In this document: piece after piece, positions 57,391 through 63,996 of the stretch
Layout of the letters: each line of letters opens with the position of its first letter
How positions within the stretch are numbered: position 1 is the first letter of the stretch
Source of the DNA: Pseudonocardia sediminis
GTDB lineage: Bacteria; Actinomycetota; Actinomycetes; Mycobacteriales; Pseudonocardiaceae
Assembly (NCBI RefSeq): GCF_004217185.1
Contig: NZ_SHKL01000001.1
Coordinates: 743,001 to 807,000 of the forward strand
Direction: 5' to 3'
Length of the DNA stretch: 64,000 nucleotides
The notes under the pieces: generated by a model
Told to the model about the DNA's origin: nothing
Seen by the model: the letters and a program-made list of their open reading frames with translations, nothing else
The model's database searches: none
Made by a program: the position numbers and the translations under genes

Positions 57391-57451
57391 CTACGCTCGG
57401 TGTCCTTCCGAGTCTTAGTGCCTGGCAGGGCTACGAGGGGCGAGGAAGATC

Positions 57452-57484
57452 GGAGGGGAGCCCGCTACGGACGGGCTTCCCTCC
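57452..57484 (-). terminator. Hairpin terminator after the Pra-like gene
   Basis: GGAGGGAAGCCCG pairs with CGGGCTCCCCTCC (one mismatch) around a seven-base loop, 27 bases after the Pra-like stop in the reading direction. It separates that gene from the operon starting at 57390. Confidence 0.6.
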
Positions 57485-57510
57485 ACCTGACGCGGTGGGT
57501 GAGTGGCAGC

Positions 57511-57933
57511 TCAGGCCGCGTCCTGGTTCTTGCCCGGGGCCGGGCGCTGGTGGCCGGGGGCGCGCATCCCGGCGGCGCGGAAGCTGTAGGCGACGCGGGG
57601 CCGGCCTCCGGTCTCCTGCACGTACGGGGTGACGGTGAGGCCGTCGAACTCGACCGGGCGGAACGGCAGCCCTGCGGCGGCCTCGGGCGGGACCGGCTGG
57701 TGCGGTGCCGCGATCTTCACCGTGACCGTCTTGTCGGTGCGGCGGGCCTCGGGGTCGGCGTCGAGGACCGAGACCGACCACACCGGCAGCCCGGTCTCCT
57801 TGTCGGTCTGCTGGACCGGGCGGCCGGGGGAGGACTTGTCGAAGTCCCGGACCGGCTCGACCTCGGACACCACGAACGCGCCGTGGGGGAACACGTCGCC
57901 CATCGCGACGGGGAACTTGTTCTTGATCGCCAT
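57511..57933 (-). CDS. Pra-like activator of replication, integration and excision
   Basis: A 140-residue protein starting MAIKNKFPVAMGDVFPHGAFVVSEVEPVRDFDKSSPGRPVQQTDKETGLPVWSVSVLDADPEARRTDKTVTVKI. This is the characteristic sequence of the plasmid replication, integration and excision activator family found in AICEs (as in pSAM2). GAGGAGGG lies nine bases upstream of the ATG at 57933. It is first left of the divergent control region and thus a direct candidate target of the XRE repressor. Confidence 0.85.
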   Translation of the reverse strand: MAIKNKFPVAMGDVFPHGAFVVSEVEPVRDFDKSSPGRPVQQTDKETGLPVWSVSVLDADPEARRTDKTVTVKIAAPHQPVPPEAAAGLPFRPVEFDGLTVTPYVQETGGRPRVAYSFRAAGMRAPGHQRPAPGKNQDAA

Positions 57934-58019
57934 GACTGGCGCCCTCCTCGGGTTGCTCGGCGACACGGTCGGGTGTGCCGAGGTCAGACCGACGGAGCGG
58001 ACTTGCCCGCCCCTGTTGC

Positions 58020-58080
58020 GGACTAACAAGTCCTACAATGAGGCGAACTAGTCCGGTTGTCAAGGACTAGGAAGTCCTAC
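58020..58080. promoter_or_regulatory. Divergent control region with two 17-bp operators
   Basis: GGACTAACAAGTCCTAC (58020-58036) and GGACTAGGAAGTCCTAC (58064-58080) are near-identical, each containing the dyad GGACT..AGTCC, 44 bp apart. A half-site ACTAGTCC lies between at 58046. A leftward TTGACA (-35 like, complement of 58058-58063) sits between the operators with CATTGT 17 bp further. The layout fits repression of the Pra-like operon and autoregulation by the XRE protein. Confidence 0.65.
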
Positions 58081-58084
58081 GACG

Positions 58085-58705
58085 ATGGGGTGCGTGGAAA
58101 TGGGCGAAGTGATCCGGAGGCGTCGAGCGGATCTCGGCATGTCGCAGGCCGACCTGGCGCGGGTGGCCGGCGTCGACACCCGGCAGATTCGTCGCTACGA
58201 GGCGGGGGAGCAGCAGCCGCTGCTGTCGGTCGCGTTGACCATCGCCGACGCCCTCGGGGTGTCGGTGAGCGAGCTGGCCGGCCGCGCGCCCGGGCGCGTC
58301 TCGCTGAGTGGAGACTGGTGGGCGTCATGGCAGACGACCCGCGACGGCGTCGAGAAGGTCGCCACGCAGCCTGTGCGCATGCGTCAGGAGGGCGACCTCG
58401 TGCACATTGCCGCAACTCAGCGTGGACTCAGTCAGGCAGAGGGTGGCTATTTGTGGTCAGGCGAGCTGCGCCTCTGGGACAACCAGATTCTCACCGGCTG
58501 GTACGCGGCGGCTGACGGGGCTGTTCGGTCGAAGGGCACGATGTTTCTGGCCATGCACCCTCACGGAATCGAGTTTACCGGTCGATGGGTGGGGCTCGGC
58601 TACGACGACAATATTATGACCGGTTGGGCAACCATGGGTAAGACTGCTAAAGATTCTGAGCGGGCGATGTCTGAGCTTGTGGCAGTGCGAGGCGGCATCG
58701 CATGA
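58085..58705 (+). CDS. XRE-family regulator with C-terminal beta-rich sensing domain
   Basis: A 206-residue protein. Residues ~6-65 form an XRE helix-turn-helix (MGEVIRRRRADLGMSQADLARVAGVDTRQIRRYEAGEQQPLLSVALTIADALGVSVSELAG). Residues ~75-195 form a beta-rich domain (GDWWASWQTTRDG ... YLWSGELRLWDNQILTGWYAAADGAVRSKGTMFLAMHPHGIEFTGRWVGLGYDD), probably a lipocalin-like ligand sensor; this fold guess is mine. Start is ATG 58085 or 58100. It overlaps cutA by four bases (ATGA). It likely binds the two operators upstream and holds the element silent. Confidence 0.8.
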   Translation: MGCVEMGEVIRRRRADLGMSQADLARVAGVDTRQIRRYEAGEQQPLLSVALTIADALGVSVSELAGRAPGRVSLSGDWWASWQTTRDGVEKVATQPVRMRQEGDLVHIAATQRGLSQAEGGYLWSGELRLWDNQILTGWYAAADGAVRSKGTMFLAMHPHGIEFTGRWVGLGYDDNIMTGWATMGKTAKDSERAMSELVAVRGGIA

Positions 58706-59040
58706 TCACCGGCGGGCAGATTGAGTTGTGCGAAGTCGTTGTCACCGCGCCTGACCCGGAATGGCTGTACGAATTCGCCAGATCTCTCGTGGCTGATCGA
58801 CTGGCATCTAATGCACACAATTTTGAGCCAGTGCGATCTGCGTACCGGTGGGACGGTGAATTGCGCGAACGCACCGAGGGGCGTGTGGCGCTGCATACGA
58901 GACGGTCGCTTGTTGCGAGGATAGTAGAGCGCGCCGAGAAAGATCACCCTTATATGGTGCCGAGCGTGAGTGCTCGTCCCATTTATGACGGTAACCCGCG
59001 TTATCTTGAGTGGATTGCGGCGGAGACCCGGCAGGGCTGA
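58702..59040 (+). CDS. CutA-like divalent-cation-tolerance protein
   Basis: A 112-residue trimeric-ferredoxin-fold protein. CEVVVTAPDPEWLYEFARSLVADRLASNAHNFEPVRSAYRWDGELRERTEGRVALHTRRSLVARIVERAEKDHPYMVPSVSARPIYDGNPRYLEWI follows the CutA1 pattern throughout. The Cys of the usual LAACVN motif is replaced (LASNAHN), while HPY-x-VP is kept. CutA proteins bind metals or act as small signal-binding scaffolds. Translational coupling to an XRE repressor suggests that it modulates that repressor; this is inference. It has lower G+C than the core genes. Confidence 0.75.
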   Translation: MITGGQIELCEVVVTAPDPEWLYEFARSLVADRLASNAHNFEPVRSAYRWDGELRERTEGRVALHTRRSLVARIVERAEKDHPYMVPSVSARPIYDGNPRYLEWIAAETRQG

Positions 59041-59119
59041 TCAGATCCTTCTCTCCTCTAAAACGGAGTCGGCGGAGAGACGTTCTTGCAGCTCTTGCTT
59101 GACTCCGACCGGTTGCGAG

Positions 59120-60109
59120 CTACTCCTCATCCCGCAGGTCGCCTTGCTCTCCCTTGACCTCGATCTCCTCGAGAGTGTAAGCCCGTTTTGTCGCCATTGA
59201 ACTTCCTCGTGCGACCTTCTCGTGTACCGCAAAACGCGCTGCAACTGTCAGCTCGCGATCAGAAATAAGTGATGCCACGGTACGTGACAGGCGCTCCGGC
59301 ACGGATGCTCTAAACGTCTTTCCGGTACGGGGAGCGAACGAGAGGCGCGACGTCGACCATTCCCAGCCATCGACAGTGCCTGTGATCGTCGTATACTCGA
59401 CTTGATCAACGGTTTCGCTTGCAGTGCGACGCAGACGTTTGGCTGCCGCGAGCCCCATATTTACCTGTACCGTTCCGTTCCGCGAGTCGCTCCAGCTGCC
59501 GGAAACTTCGTACTCTGCATCAGCTGTGGCTTTCGCGAATTGCGCGACTGATCTACGAGATGCGGGATTTAAGTCAAACATGGCTGCGCTCAGCTCTGAG
59601 GACGTGGGGTCGTCGTCGGCTGCCGCAATAGCCATTAGGGCAACTAGCTTCCGTAGGCCGTCTACCTCGATACGTTCCGCGGCCATGTCGAGTGCGGCTC
59701 CGCTATCAGCGGAAATCTGTGGGGCTGATATTGTGAGTAGAACGCTCCCGAATCCGGGTGTAACCCGAAGGGATCCCGAGAGTTTTCCAATCCCCGCGAT
59801 GCTTTTTGCCAGCTCCTTGACTGCTTCGTCTAAATAGCGAACGAAGTTCGAAAGTGGTCTAGCTGAGGTTGAGTGGCCGATAACGTCGCCGCCATCGAGA
59901 TGTAGTTCTAGTGTCGCAGGCGGACCAACGACAGCTTGCGAAAGCTCTTCGCGTCGTTGGAGCATGAGCGGCAGCCCCGGGTAGTCAGATGGGACGCGCC
60001 GCAGGAGCTCGTCGTAGGCGGCAAGATCCGCTTGCGGGCTGGCCACCTCGCCCCGCCTCCGCGGCCCAGCGCGCCGAAAGGTGGGCCGGTCGACACCCGA
60101 CACGCTCAC
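59120..60109 (-). CDS. Unrecognised cargo protein coupled to the nucleotidyltransferase
   Basis: A 329-residue soluble protein starting at a GTG (VSVSGVDRPTFRRAGP) that overlaps the upstream stop (GTGA). It has an N-terminal helix-rich segment (ADLAAYDELLRRVPSDYPGLPLMLQRREEL). An alpha/beta block follows, starting TLELHLDGGDVIGHSTSARPLSNFVRYLDEAVKELAKSIAG and then LRVTPGFGSVLLTISAPQ. A helical middle (VDGLRKLVALMAIAAADD) leads to a beta-rich end (GTVDGWEWSTSRLSFAPRTGKTFRASVPERL ... VAARFAVHEKVARGS). No catalytic motif is recognised. Base composition is clearly lower in G+C (59521-59580 counts to 50%), a sign of transfer from elsewhere. It converges on cutA. Confidence 0.7.
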   Translation of the reverse strand: MSVSGVDRPTFRRAGPRRRGEVASPQADLAAYDELLRRVPSDYPGLPLMLQRREELSQAVVGPPATLELHLDGGDVIGHSTSARPLSNFVRYLDEAVKELAKSIAGIGKLSGSLRVTPGFGSVLLTISAPQISADSGAALDMAAERIEVDGLRKLVALMAIAAADDDPTSSELSAAMFDLNPASRRSVAQFAKATADAEYEVSGSWSDSRNGTVQVNMGLAAAKRLRRTASETVDQVEYTTITGTVDGWEWSTSRLSFAPRTGKTFRASVPERLSRTVASLISDRELTVAARFAVHEKVARGSSMATKRAYTLEEIEVKGEQGDLRDEE

Positions 60110-60666
60110 CACCTCACCTCTACGAAGCCCTTCGCGTCCTCCACCATCTTGCCCCGCCCCGATCGATCCCGTGGTCCAACCTCGAGACGAGACCAAACCG
60201 TAAACCAGTGATCCAGTTCGTCCTGGGCTGTTGCTGTCCAGCGGGCCTCTTCTGCATAGAACGTCACAAACCGGAAGTCCGAGCGATGGTCGGCAGCCGT
60301 CCCGCCACGTTCGTATCGGGCATTCCGAAGAACGTGGGTTGCGTCCAGCCACGCTGCTGGGCTCAGGCCGGTGGCCTCGCGGCTGGCGGCGGAACGATCA
60401 CCGTCGATCAGGACAACGACGTCGATGTCGTTCGGGTGCTCCCGGGCGGTCACGAAGGAGCCGTTGATCCACGCCGCGTAGATCGGTATGCCTGCTGCCT
60501 GGAGCTCAAACAGGCGAGACGAGGCGAGACTCAGTAGCGACCGTCGATGATCTGTCGTCCCGAACGTGCGTTCGACTTCCTGCCAGGTCGCTGGCCACGG
60601 CTCCTCGGACCACGGCAGGACGAACTGCTGCTCGTCGTCTTCGCTCACGACCAGCTCAGGCAGCAC
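60106..60666 (-). CDS. DUF6932-like nucleotidyltransferase-fold protein
   Basis: A 186-residue protein starting VLPELVVSEDDEQQFVLPW at GTG 60666, with AAAGG seven bases upstream. The nucleotidyltransferase motif is YAAWINGSFVTAREHPNDIDVVVLID (G-S ... D-x-D, near residue 70), preceded by the family's PATWQEVERTF. DUF6932 proteins resemble minimal nucleotidyltransferases of toxin-antitoxin or defence loci (for example the MNT side of HEPN-MNT pairs), but no HEPN motif is seen in its partner. Transfer of a nucleotide to RNA or protein is possible; the substrate is unknown. The frame upstream of 60666 is not conserved-looking and was dropped. Confidence 0.75.
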   Translation of the reverse strand: MLPELVVSEDDEQQFVLPWSEEPWPATWQEVERTFGTTDHRRSLLSLASSRLFELQAAGIPIYAAWINGSFVTAREHPNDIDVVVLIDGDRSAASREATGLSPAAWLDATHVLRNARYERGGTAADHRSDFRFVTFYAEEARWTATAQDELDHWFTVWSRLEVGPRDRSGRGKMVEDAKGFVEVRW

Positions 60667-60807
60667 GCCCGCGCCTTTCCAACACGTCCACGGATATGGA
60701 GTCGTGCACGAGCGGTGTCTTGTTAGCCACGGGCAGCGATCGGGTTCTCCGTGCCCAGTAGTGACGCACCTCACCGGACGTGCCGAATCCGCCTCTAGGG
60801 GATCAAG

Positions 60808-60847
60808 GCGCCGCCTCCGGCGGCGCGGGGCCGGCCACGCCGGCCCC
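60808..60847. terminator. Twin back-to-back GC hairpins
   Basis: GCGCCGCC-TCC-GGCGGCGC is followed directly by GGGGCCGGC-CAC-GCCGGCCCC, two perfect stems with three-base loops. They lie in the 275-bp gap between the DF-family gene and the nucleotidyltransferase, both read leftward, and probably end the former's transcript. I see no gene in this gap. Confidence 0.6.
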
Positions 60848-60941
60848 GCCGCTTCGCTCACTACACCTCCGGCCCGTTCGCGGCGTCGGGTCCGGCTACC
60901 CGGCCCCACTGCCACGGGACGAACGCCTATCCCGGAGGCAT

Positions 60942-61247
60942 TCAGCGAGCCACAGCACGGCTCAGGTCGTCCAGCGACGGTGCTCCAGCCATCCCAGCTG
61001 CGGATCGGTAGACCCGGCACGACAGACCCGCTCCGGGCGAGACCTGCTCGGCGAACGGATCGGCGCCATCGATCACGACCGTCGGGGAACCCGCGAACGC
61101 CGGGATCGAGCCCACCGTGTCCTCGGTGACGATGCGGACCGCGATCGGAGTGTCCTCATGTCCGGCGTCGTCGAGGGCCTGGCGCAGACGCTCGAAGGTC
61201 GGGCGCTCGTTCGGGCAGTCCGTCACGACCAGAAGCTCAACGCGCAT
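60942..61247 (-). CDS. DF-family (seleno)protein-like thioredoxin-fold protein
   Basis: A 101-residue thioredoxin-like protein: VELLVVTDCPNERPTFERLRQALDDAG has the redox CPN site (family CPNW/UPNW), then GSPTVVIDGADPFAE (the DPF element that names the family) and GLSCRVYRSAAGMAGAPSLDDL. Its Cys is TGC-encoded, so no selenocysteine. Role: probably redox or heavy-metal/arsenic-linked detoxification, judged from the family's common neighbours. ATG 61247 chosen; the longer frame upstream lies in the gap. It is next to a VOC gene read in the same direction. Confidence 0.7.
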   Translation of the reverse strand: MRVELLVVTDCPNERPTFERLRQALDDAGHEDTPIAVRIVTEDTVGSIPAFAGSPTVVIDGADPFAEQVSPGAGLSCRVYRSAAGMAGAPSLDDLSRAVAR

Positions 61248-61297
61248 CTCTACATGGTGCCCGGCGCGGGTAGCGACACTCCCGGGCCAGCAGCGGT

Positions 61298-61783
61298 TCA
61301 ATCGTTGCGGCCCATCCGGATCAGGTTCCCGCTCGGGTCCTTCACACTGAACTCGATCATTCCCCACGGTTCGACCACGACGTCGCTAACCGGCAGGCCC
61401 TGCGCCTTCAGGCGGGCGTGCCAGTCGTGGGGATCGGGAATGTGGATGTAGACCGCCGCGGCGTTGTGCTCCGGGTCGAGCTCGGCCCGCAGATCCAGAT
61501 GCAGCACCTCCGCGTCGCCGAACATGACGAACGCGTACTCCGGGCTGTACTCCTCGACCTGTAGGCCCGCACGGGTCCAGAACTCCCGGGCTGCCGGCAT
61601 GTCGTGCACCGGGAAGATCGGCGTGATCGATGGGCGGTTCGCCAGCCGACCGGCCATGCCGTGCACACAGCCGCCACACACCGCGATCTCGGGGTGATGG
61701 CTCAGCCGCGCCACCTCGTCCGGAGGCTTCGGAGCGCCGCAACACCCGCACGTCACCGTGGTCTCCTGCGACACGTTGGTCAT
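61298..61783 (-). CDS. VOC-family protein with N-terminal zinc ribbon
   Basis: A 161-residue protein. Residues ~10-45 hold CGCC ... CGGC, a likely zinc ribbon (TVTCGCCGAPKPPDEVARLSHHPEIAVCGGCVHGMAG). Residues ~55-160 form a glyoxalase/bleomycin-resistance-like fold (PIFPVHDMPAAREFWTRAGLQVEEYSPEYAFVMFGDAEVLHLDLR ... GMIEFSVKDPSGNLIRMGR). Likely function: binding or modification of a toxic small molecule. ATG 61783 has AAGGGG upstream. Upstream lies the structured region 61926-62057. Confidence 0.75.
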   Translation of the reverse strand: MTNVSQETTVTCGCCGAPKPPDEVARLSHHPEIAVCGGCVHGMAGRLANRPSITPIFPVHDMPAAREFWTRAGLQVEEYSPEYAFVMFGDAEVLHLDLRAELDPEHNAAAVYIHIPDPHDWHARLKAQGLPVSDVVVEPWGMIEFSVKDPSGNLIRMGRND

Positions 61784-61925
61784 GTCGGCCCCCTTCACGA
61801 GTCCGCCGAGCGTAGCGGGCAGACGGGCATATCCGGCACGGCCTCACAAGATTGTCGCCCTCGAAGAGATGGTGGGCGCTGCCCACACCCGACACCGCTT
61901 CGGAGATCAGGGGGAGTGTGGCGTG

Positions 61926-62057
61926 GGTGGTGATCTCCTCACGGCGCGCCGAGACGGCAGCCAGCCCGAGGGGCGGGGCACAAGGCGGGACTGAGTACCT
62001 TGCACCCCGCCCCTCGGCCCGGCAGGGGCAAGCCCGCGCCGCGAGGAGATCACCACC
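61926..62057. repeat. Nested long inverted repeats near attR
   Basis: Outer arms 61926-61948 and 62035-62057 pair over 23 bases with one mismatch (core GGTGGTGATCTCCTC / GAGGAGATCACCACC). Inside, 61966-61985 and 61998-62017 pair over 20 bases with two mismatches around a 12-base loop. The whole ~130-bp unit can form one long cruciform or RNA hairpin. It fills a 330-bp gap without genes. Candidates: single-strand origin, transfer locus or structured RNA. Confidence 0.7.
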
Positions 62058-62111
62058 AGGCAGGGGAGTGGGGTAGCGAACCCCGCGCGACCACCCGCTA
62101 GCTTGGCGTCG

Positions 62112-62480
62112 ATGGCACCAGATCTGCCCGACTTTAAGAAGATCAATGCTGCTGTCGAAGCCGCGGGACAGGTTCGTGGACGACACTTCACCGAGTGGGT
62201 CCCACACCTTGACGAGCTGCGGAAGCAGCGACGAGACGACGAGTCACTGACTCTGCTGCTGGAGATCATCGCTGCCGCTGAACGGGCCGCCGCGATTAAG
62301 ACCATGGACCCTCCGCCTGGGTACACGAAGCGAGCCGCCGTCATCTACCGGCGCCAACGCGACCACCTCGCAGAGGTCGCGATTCTCGAGCGATACCTCC
62401 GAGCGTGTCCACCTGGTCGAGGCGATACCACTGTGTCCGAGCGCCTCGCCAAGGCAAAACAACTCGCCGACACGGCGTAG
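62112..62480 (+). CDS. Small helical protein, hypothetical
   Basis: A 122-residue helical protein (MAPDLPDFKKINAAVEAAGQVRGRHFTEWVPHLDELRKQRRDDESLTLLLEIIAAAERAAAIKTMDPPPGYTKRAAVIYRRQRDHLAEVAILERYLRACPPG). The end resembles a TPR-like unit of small proteins seen in actinobacterial mobile elements. The function is unknown. ATG 62112 is preferred over TTG 62103. It is the last gene before attR. Confidence 0.6.
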   Translation: MAPDLPDFKKINAAVEAAGQVRGRHFTEWVPHLDELRKQRRDDESLTLLLEIIAAAERAAAIKTMDPPPGYTKRAAVIYRRQRDHLAEVAILERYLRACPPGRGDTTVSERLAKAKQLADTA

Positions 62481-62508
62481 CCGTCACCCGCACCGTTCGT
62501 CGATCCCC

Positions 62509-62529
62509 GTGCCGAATACGTGCTGAAGT
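62509..62529 (+). promoter_or_regulatory. Candidate integrase arm-type site next to attR
   Basis: GTGCCGAA-TAC-GTGCTGAAGT, the second copy of the 21-bp repeat, lies 70 bases before the attR core on the element side, matching the expected P-arm location. Confidence 0.5.
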
Positions 62530-62598
62530 TTGTGACCGGACCGACCGGGCGACGGAACTATTGCAGGTCAGGGCCATCGAACAGGGTGCGCAGGGCCT

Positions 62599-62643
62599 CC
62601 CCTTAAAAGGGTCACAGTGTGGGTTCGAGTCCCACCGAGGGCA
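62599..62643 (+). other. attR: core plus displaced tRNA 3' half
   Basis: The 15-base core is followed by T-arm GTGGG-TTCGAGT-CCCAC and acceptor strand CGAGGGC plus A. This acceptor strand pairs with the tRNA 5' end GCCCTCG by seven Watson-Crick pairs, better than the present attL half (one U-G). It is therefore probably the half that was in place before this insertion. Confidence 0.8.
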
Positions 62644-62768
62644 CACCACCCGGACCAGCAGAATCAGCCCCTGATCAGCAAGAACGAATTCGGCGTCGGC
62701 GCCCTGTCCGACTGTGTCCGGCCCGTACCGTTGCTTAGCGGGTGTCCGTGCCGAATACGTGTCGAAGT
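62644..62768. other. Probable scar of an older related element beyond attR
   Basis: Sequence after the attR tRNA half resembles the sequence after attL (51461-51589). Shared blocks are AGAAT...CCCCTGATCAGC / CCCTCTGACCAGC, TGTCCG...CCGGCCC and GCGGGTG-CCGT, ending in a third 21-bp arm repeat (62748-62768) at nearly the same distance from the core (135 versus 139 bases). No integrase coding remains. The rest of the gap to 62908 holds no gene that I can support. Confidence 0.5.
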
Positions 62769-62908
62769 CTCAGCCACGATCGGGCTCTCCGAGGCCTCGG
62801 TGAGAGCTACTCCGCGGCGCCCACTCCGCCGCCGGCACAGACGCCCAGACCGAGCTGCTGGCCTACCTCGATCGTCAGGCCTGGTTGCAGGCAGGATCCG
62901 CCGGTTCG

Positions 62909-63592
62909 TCAGCTCGGCGTCGACCCGCTCGCCGAGGCCGACGCGTCCCCGGTGGGCACGTAGAACGCGGTGGTGGCCTCGACCGCGGCCGCGACGTGGG
63001 CCGGTTCGCCGCCGCCGGCCAGGTGGGCCTCGCCCCAGGCCGCGGCGCTGCGCCGGCTGAACTCGTGTCCGGTGGGCGATGCCGGGAACTCCTCGTGGTC
63101 GAGGACCACGCCGTCGTCCAGGAACCCGGCGAGGGTGAGGAGGTGCAGGTCCCAGCCGACGCCGCCGGCACCGGGGCCGAAGGTGGGGAACATGGGCTCC
63201 CCGACGGCCGCGGCGTGGACCAGTTCGAACTCGGTATCCCCGGCCGGGCCCGGCGACAGGCGCACCTCGACCTCGCTCGTGCCCGGCCACTCGTCGGCCC
63301 CGGGCCCGAACATCCAGGACACCCGCAGCAGGCGCGGCGGCTCGCAACGGAGGATCTCGCCGTGCTCGCCGCCGTCCAGCTCGAATGCTCCGCCGAGACG
63401 CAGGTCGCCGGTCACCGGCTTCATCCAGCGGCTCAGCCGCTCGGGGCTGGTGATGGCGTCCCACACGTCGTCGGGGTGCGCGTCGTAGCGGCGCCTCAGC
63501 TCCATCGTGTAGGCCTCGCCGGCGGGCAGGGTCGCCGTGCCCATCTTCCGGCGGGCGGCGGCCAGTTCGTCGAGTACATCCTTCATCGTCAT
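62909..63592 (-). CDS. SRPBCC/AHSA1-family protein
   Basis: A 227-residue START-like ligand-binding protein: TMELRRRYDAHPDDVWDAITSPERLSRWMKPVTGDLRLGGAFELDGGEHGEILRCEPPRLLRVSWMFGP is the AHSA1 core. It also has a conserved GWDLHLLTLAGFLDDG helix and a C-terminal extension ending in a Ser/Ala-rich tail. The ligand is unknown. Its start overlaps the ArsR stop by four bases (ATGA), the standard ArsR-AHSA1 operon of actinobacteria. Chromosomal composition resumes here. Confidence 0.88.
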   Translation of the reverse strand: MTMKDVLDELAAARRKMGTATLPAGEAYTMELRRRYDAHPDDVWDAITSPERLSRWMKPVTGDLRLGGAFELDGGEHGEILRCEPPRLLRVSWMFGPGADEWPGTSEVEVRLSPGPAGDTEFELVHAAAVGEPMFPTFGPGAGGVGWDLHLLTLAGFLDDGVVLDHEEFPASPTGHEFSRRSAAAWGEAHLAGGGEPAHVAAAVEATTAFYVPTGDASASASGSTPS

Positions 63593-63996
63593 GTCCCCTT
63601 CGCTGATGAATCGGGTTTGTCTGCATCGGTGCTGGACTCGGCCGGTCGGGTGGGCTCGTCACCGGCCTGGTTCCGAGCTGCACGTCGGCCCCGGGCCAGC
63701 TCGGTCCCCAGAGCGTCGAGGCGCTGATCCCACAACCGGCGGAACCGGTCCAACCACGCGTCGACCTCGCTCAGCGGCGCGGCCTCGACGGCGTAGAACC
63801 GGCGTGCGCCCGCAGCCCGCACCGACGCGAACCCGCTGTCACGCAGTACGCGCAGATGCTGTGAGACAGCGGGCTGGGAGAGTCCGAACTCGGCCCGGAT
63901 CACGTCCGTGATCGCGCCGGACGTCCGCTCGCCGTCGGCGAGCAGCTCCAGAATTCGTCGCCGTACCGGGTCGCCGAGGATGTCGAACGCGTGCAC
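63589..63996 (-). CDS. ArsR-family transcriptional regulator
   Basis: A 135-residue winged-helix repressor: [96 protein letters not shown]. No metal-binding CVC motif is present, so it is of the SRPBCC-linked type rather than a metal sensor. It ends in an acidic low-complexity tail. Start GTG 63996 is four bases from the window end, so its promoter is outside. Confidence 0.85.
   Translation of the reverse strand: MHAFDILGDPVRRRILELLADGERTSGAITDVIRAEFGLSQPAVSQHLRVLRDSGFASVRAAGARRFYAVEAAPLSEVDAWLDRFRRLWDQRLDALGTELARGRRAARNQAGDEPTRPAESSTDADKPDSSAKGT

Larger units (their letters stand above)
51416..62613. mobile_element. Integrated AICE-type element (~11.2 kb) in a tRNA 3' half
   Basis: The element is bounded by the identical 15-base core CCCCTTAAAAGGGTC at 51416-51430 and 62599-62613. 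Gene order on the minus strand is int (nonsense-disrupted), xis, RepSA-like rep, FtsK/Tra, small Cys/His protein, Wbl, unknown protein and Pra-like activator. This is the modular layout of actinomycete integrative and conjugative elements such as pSAM2. Divergently placed are an XRE regulator and CutA, followed by AT-richer cargo. There is no relaxase or type IV secretion gene, as expected for FtsK-type double-strand transfer. Confidence 0.9.

Noticed and set aside
60667..61020. N-terminal extension of the nucleotidyltransferase frame
   Set aside because: The extra residues are Arg/Pro-rich, run through twin GC hairpins, and the GTG at 60666 has both a ribosome site and the family's usual first residues.
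62769..62908. Possible integrase or DinB-like gene remnant beyond the third arm repeat
   Set aside because: Translations in all frames gave only a short suggestive phrase (TELLAYLDRQ) and no alignable domain; too weak to annotate.
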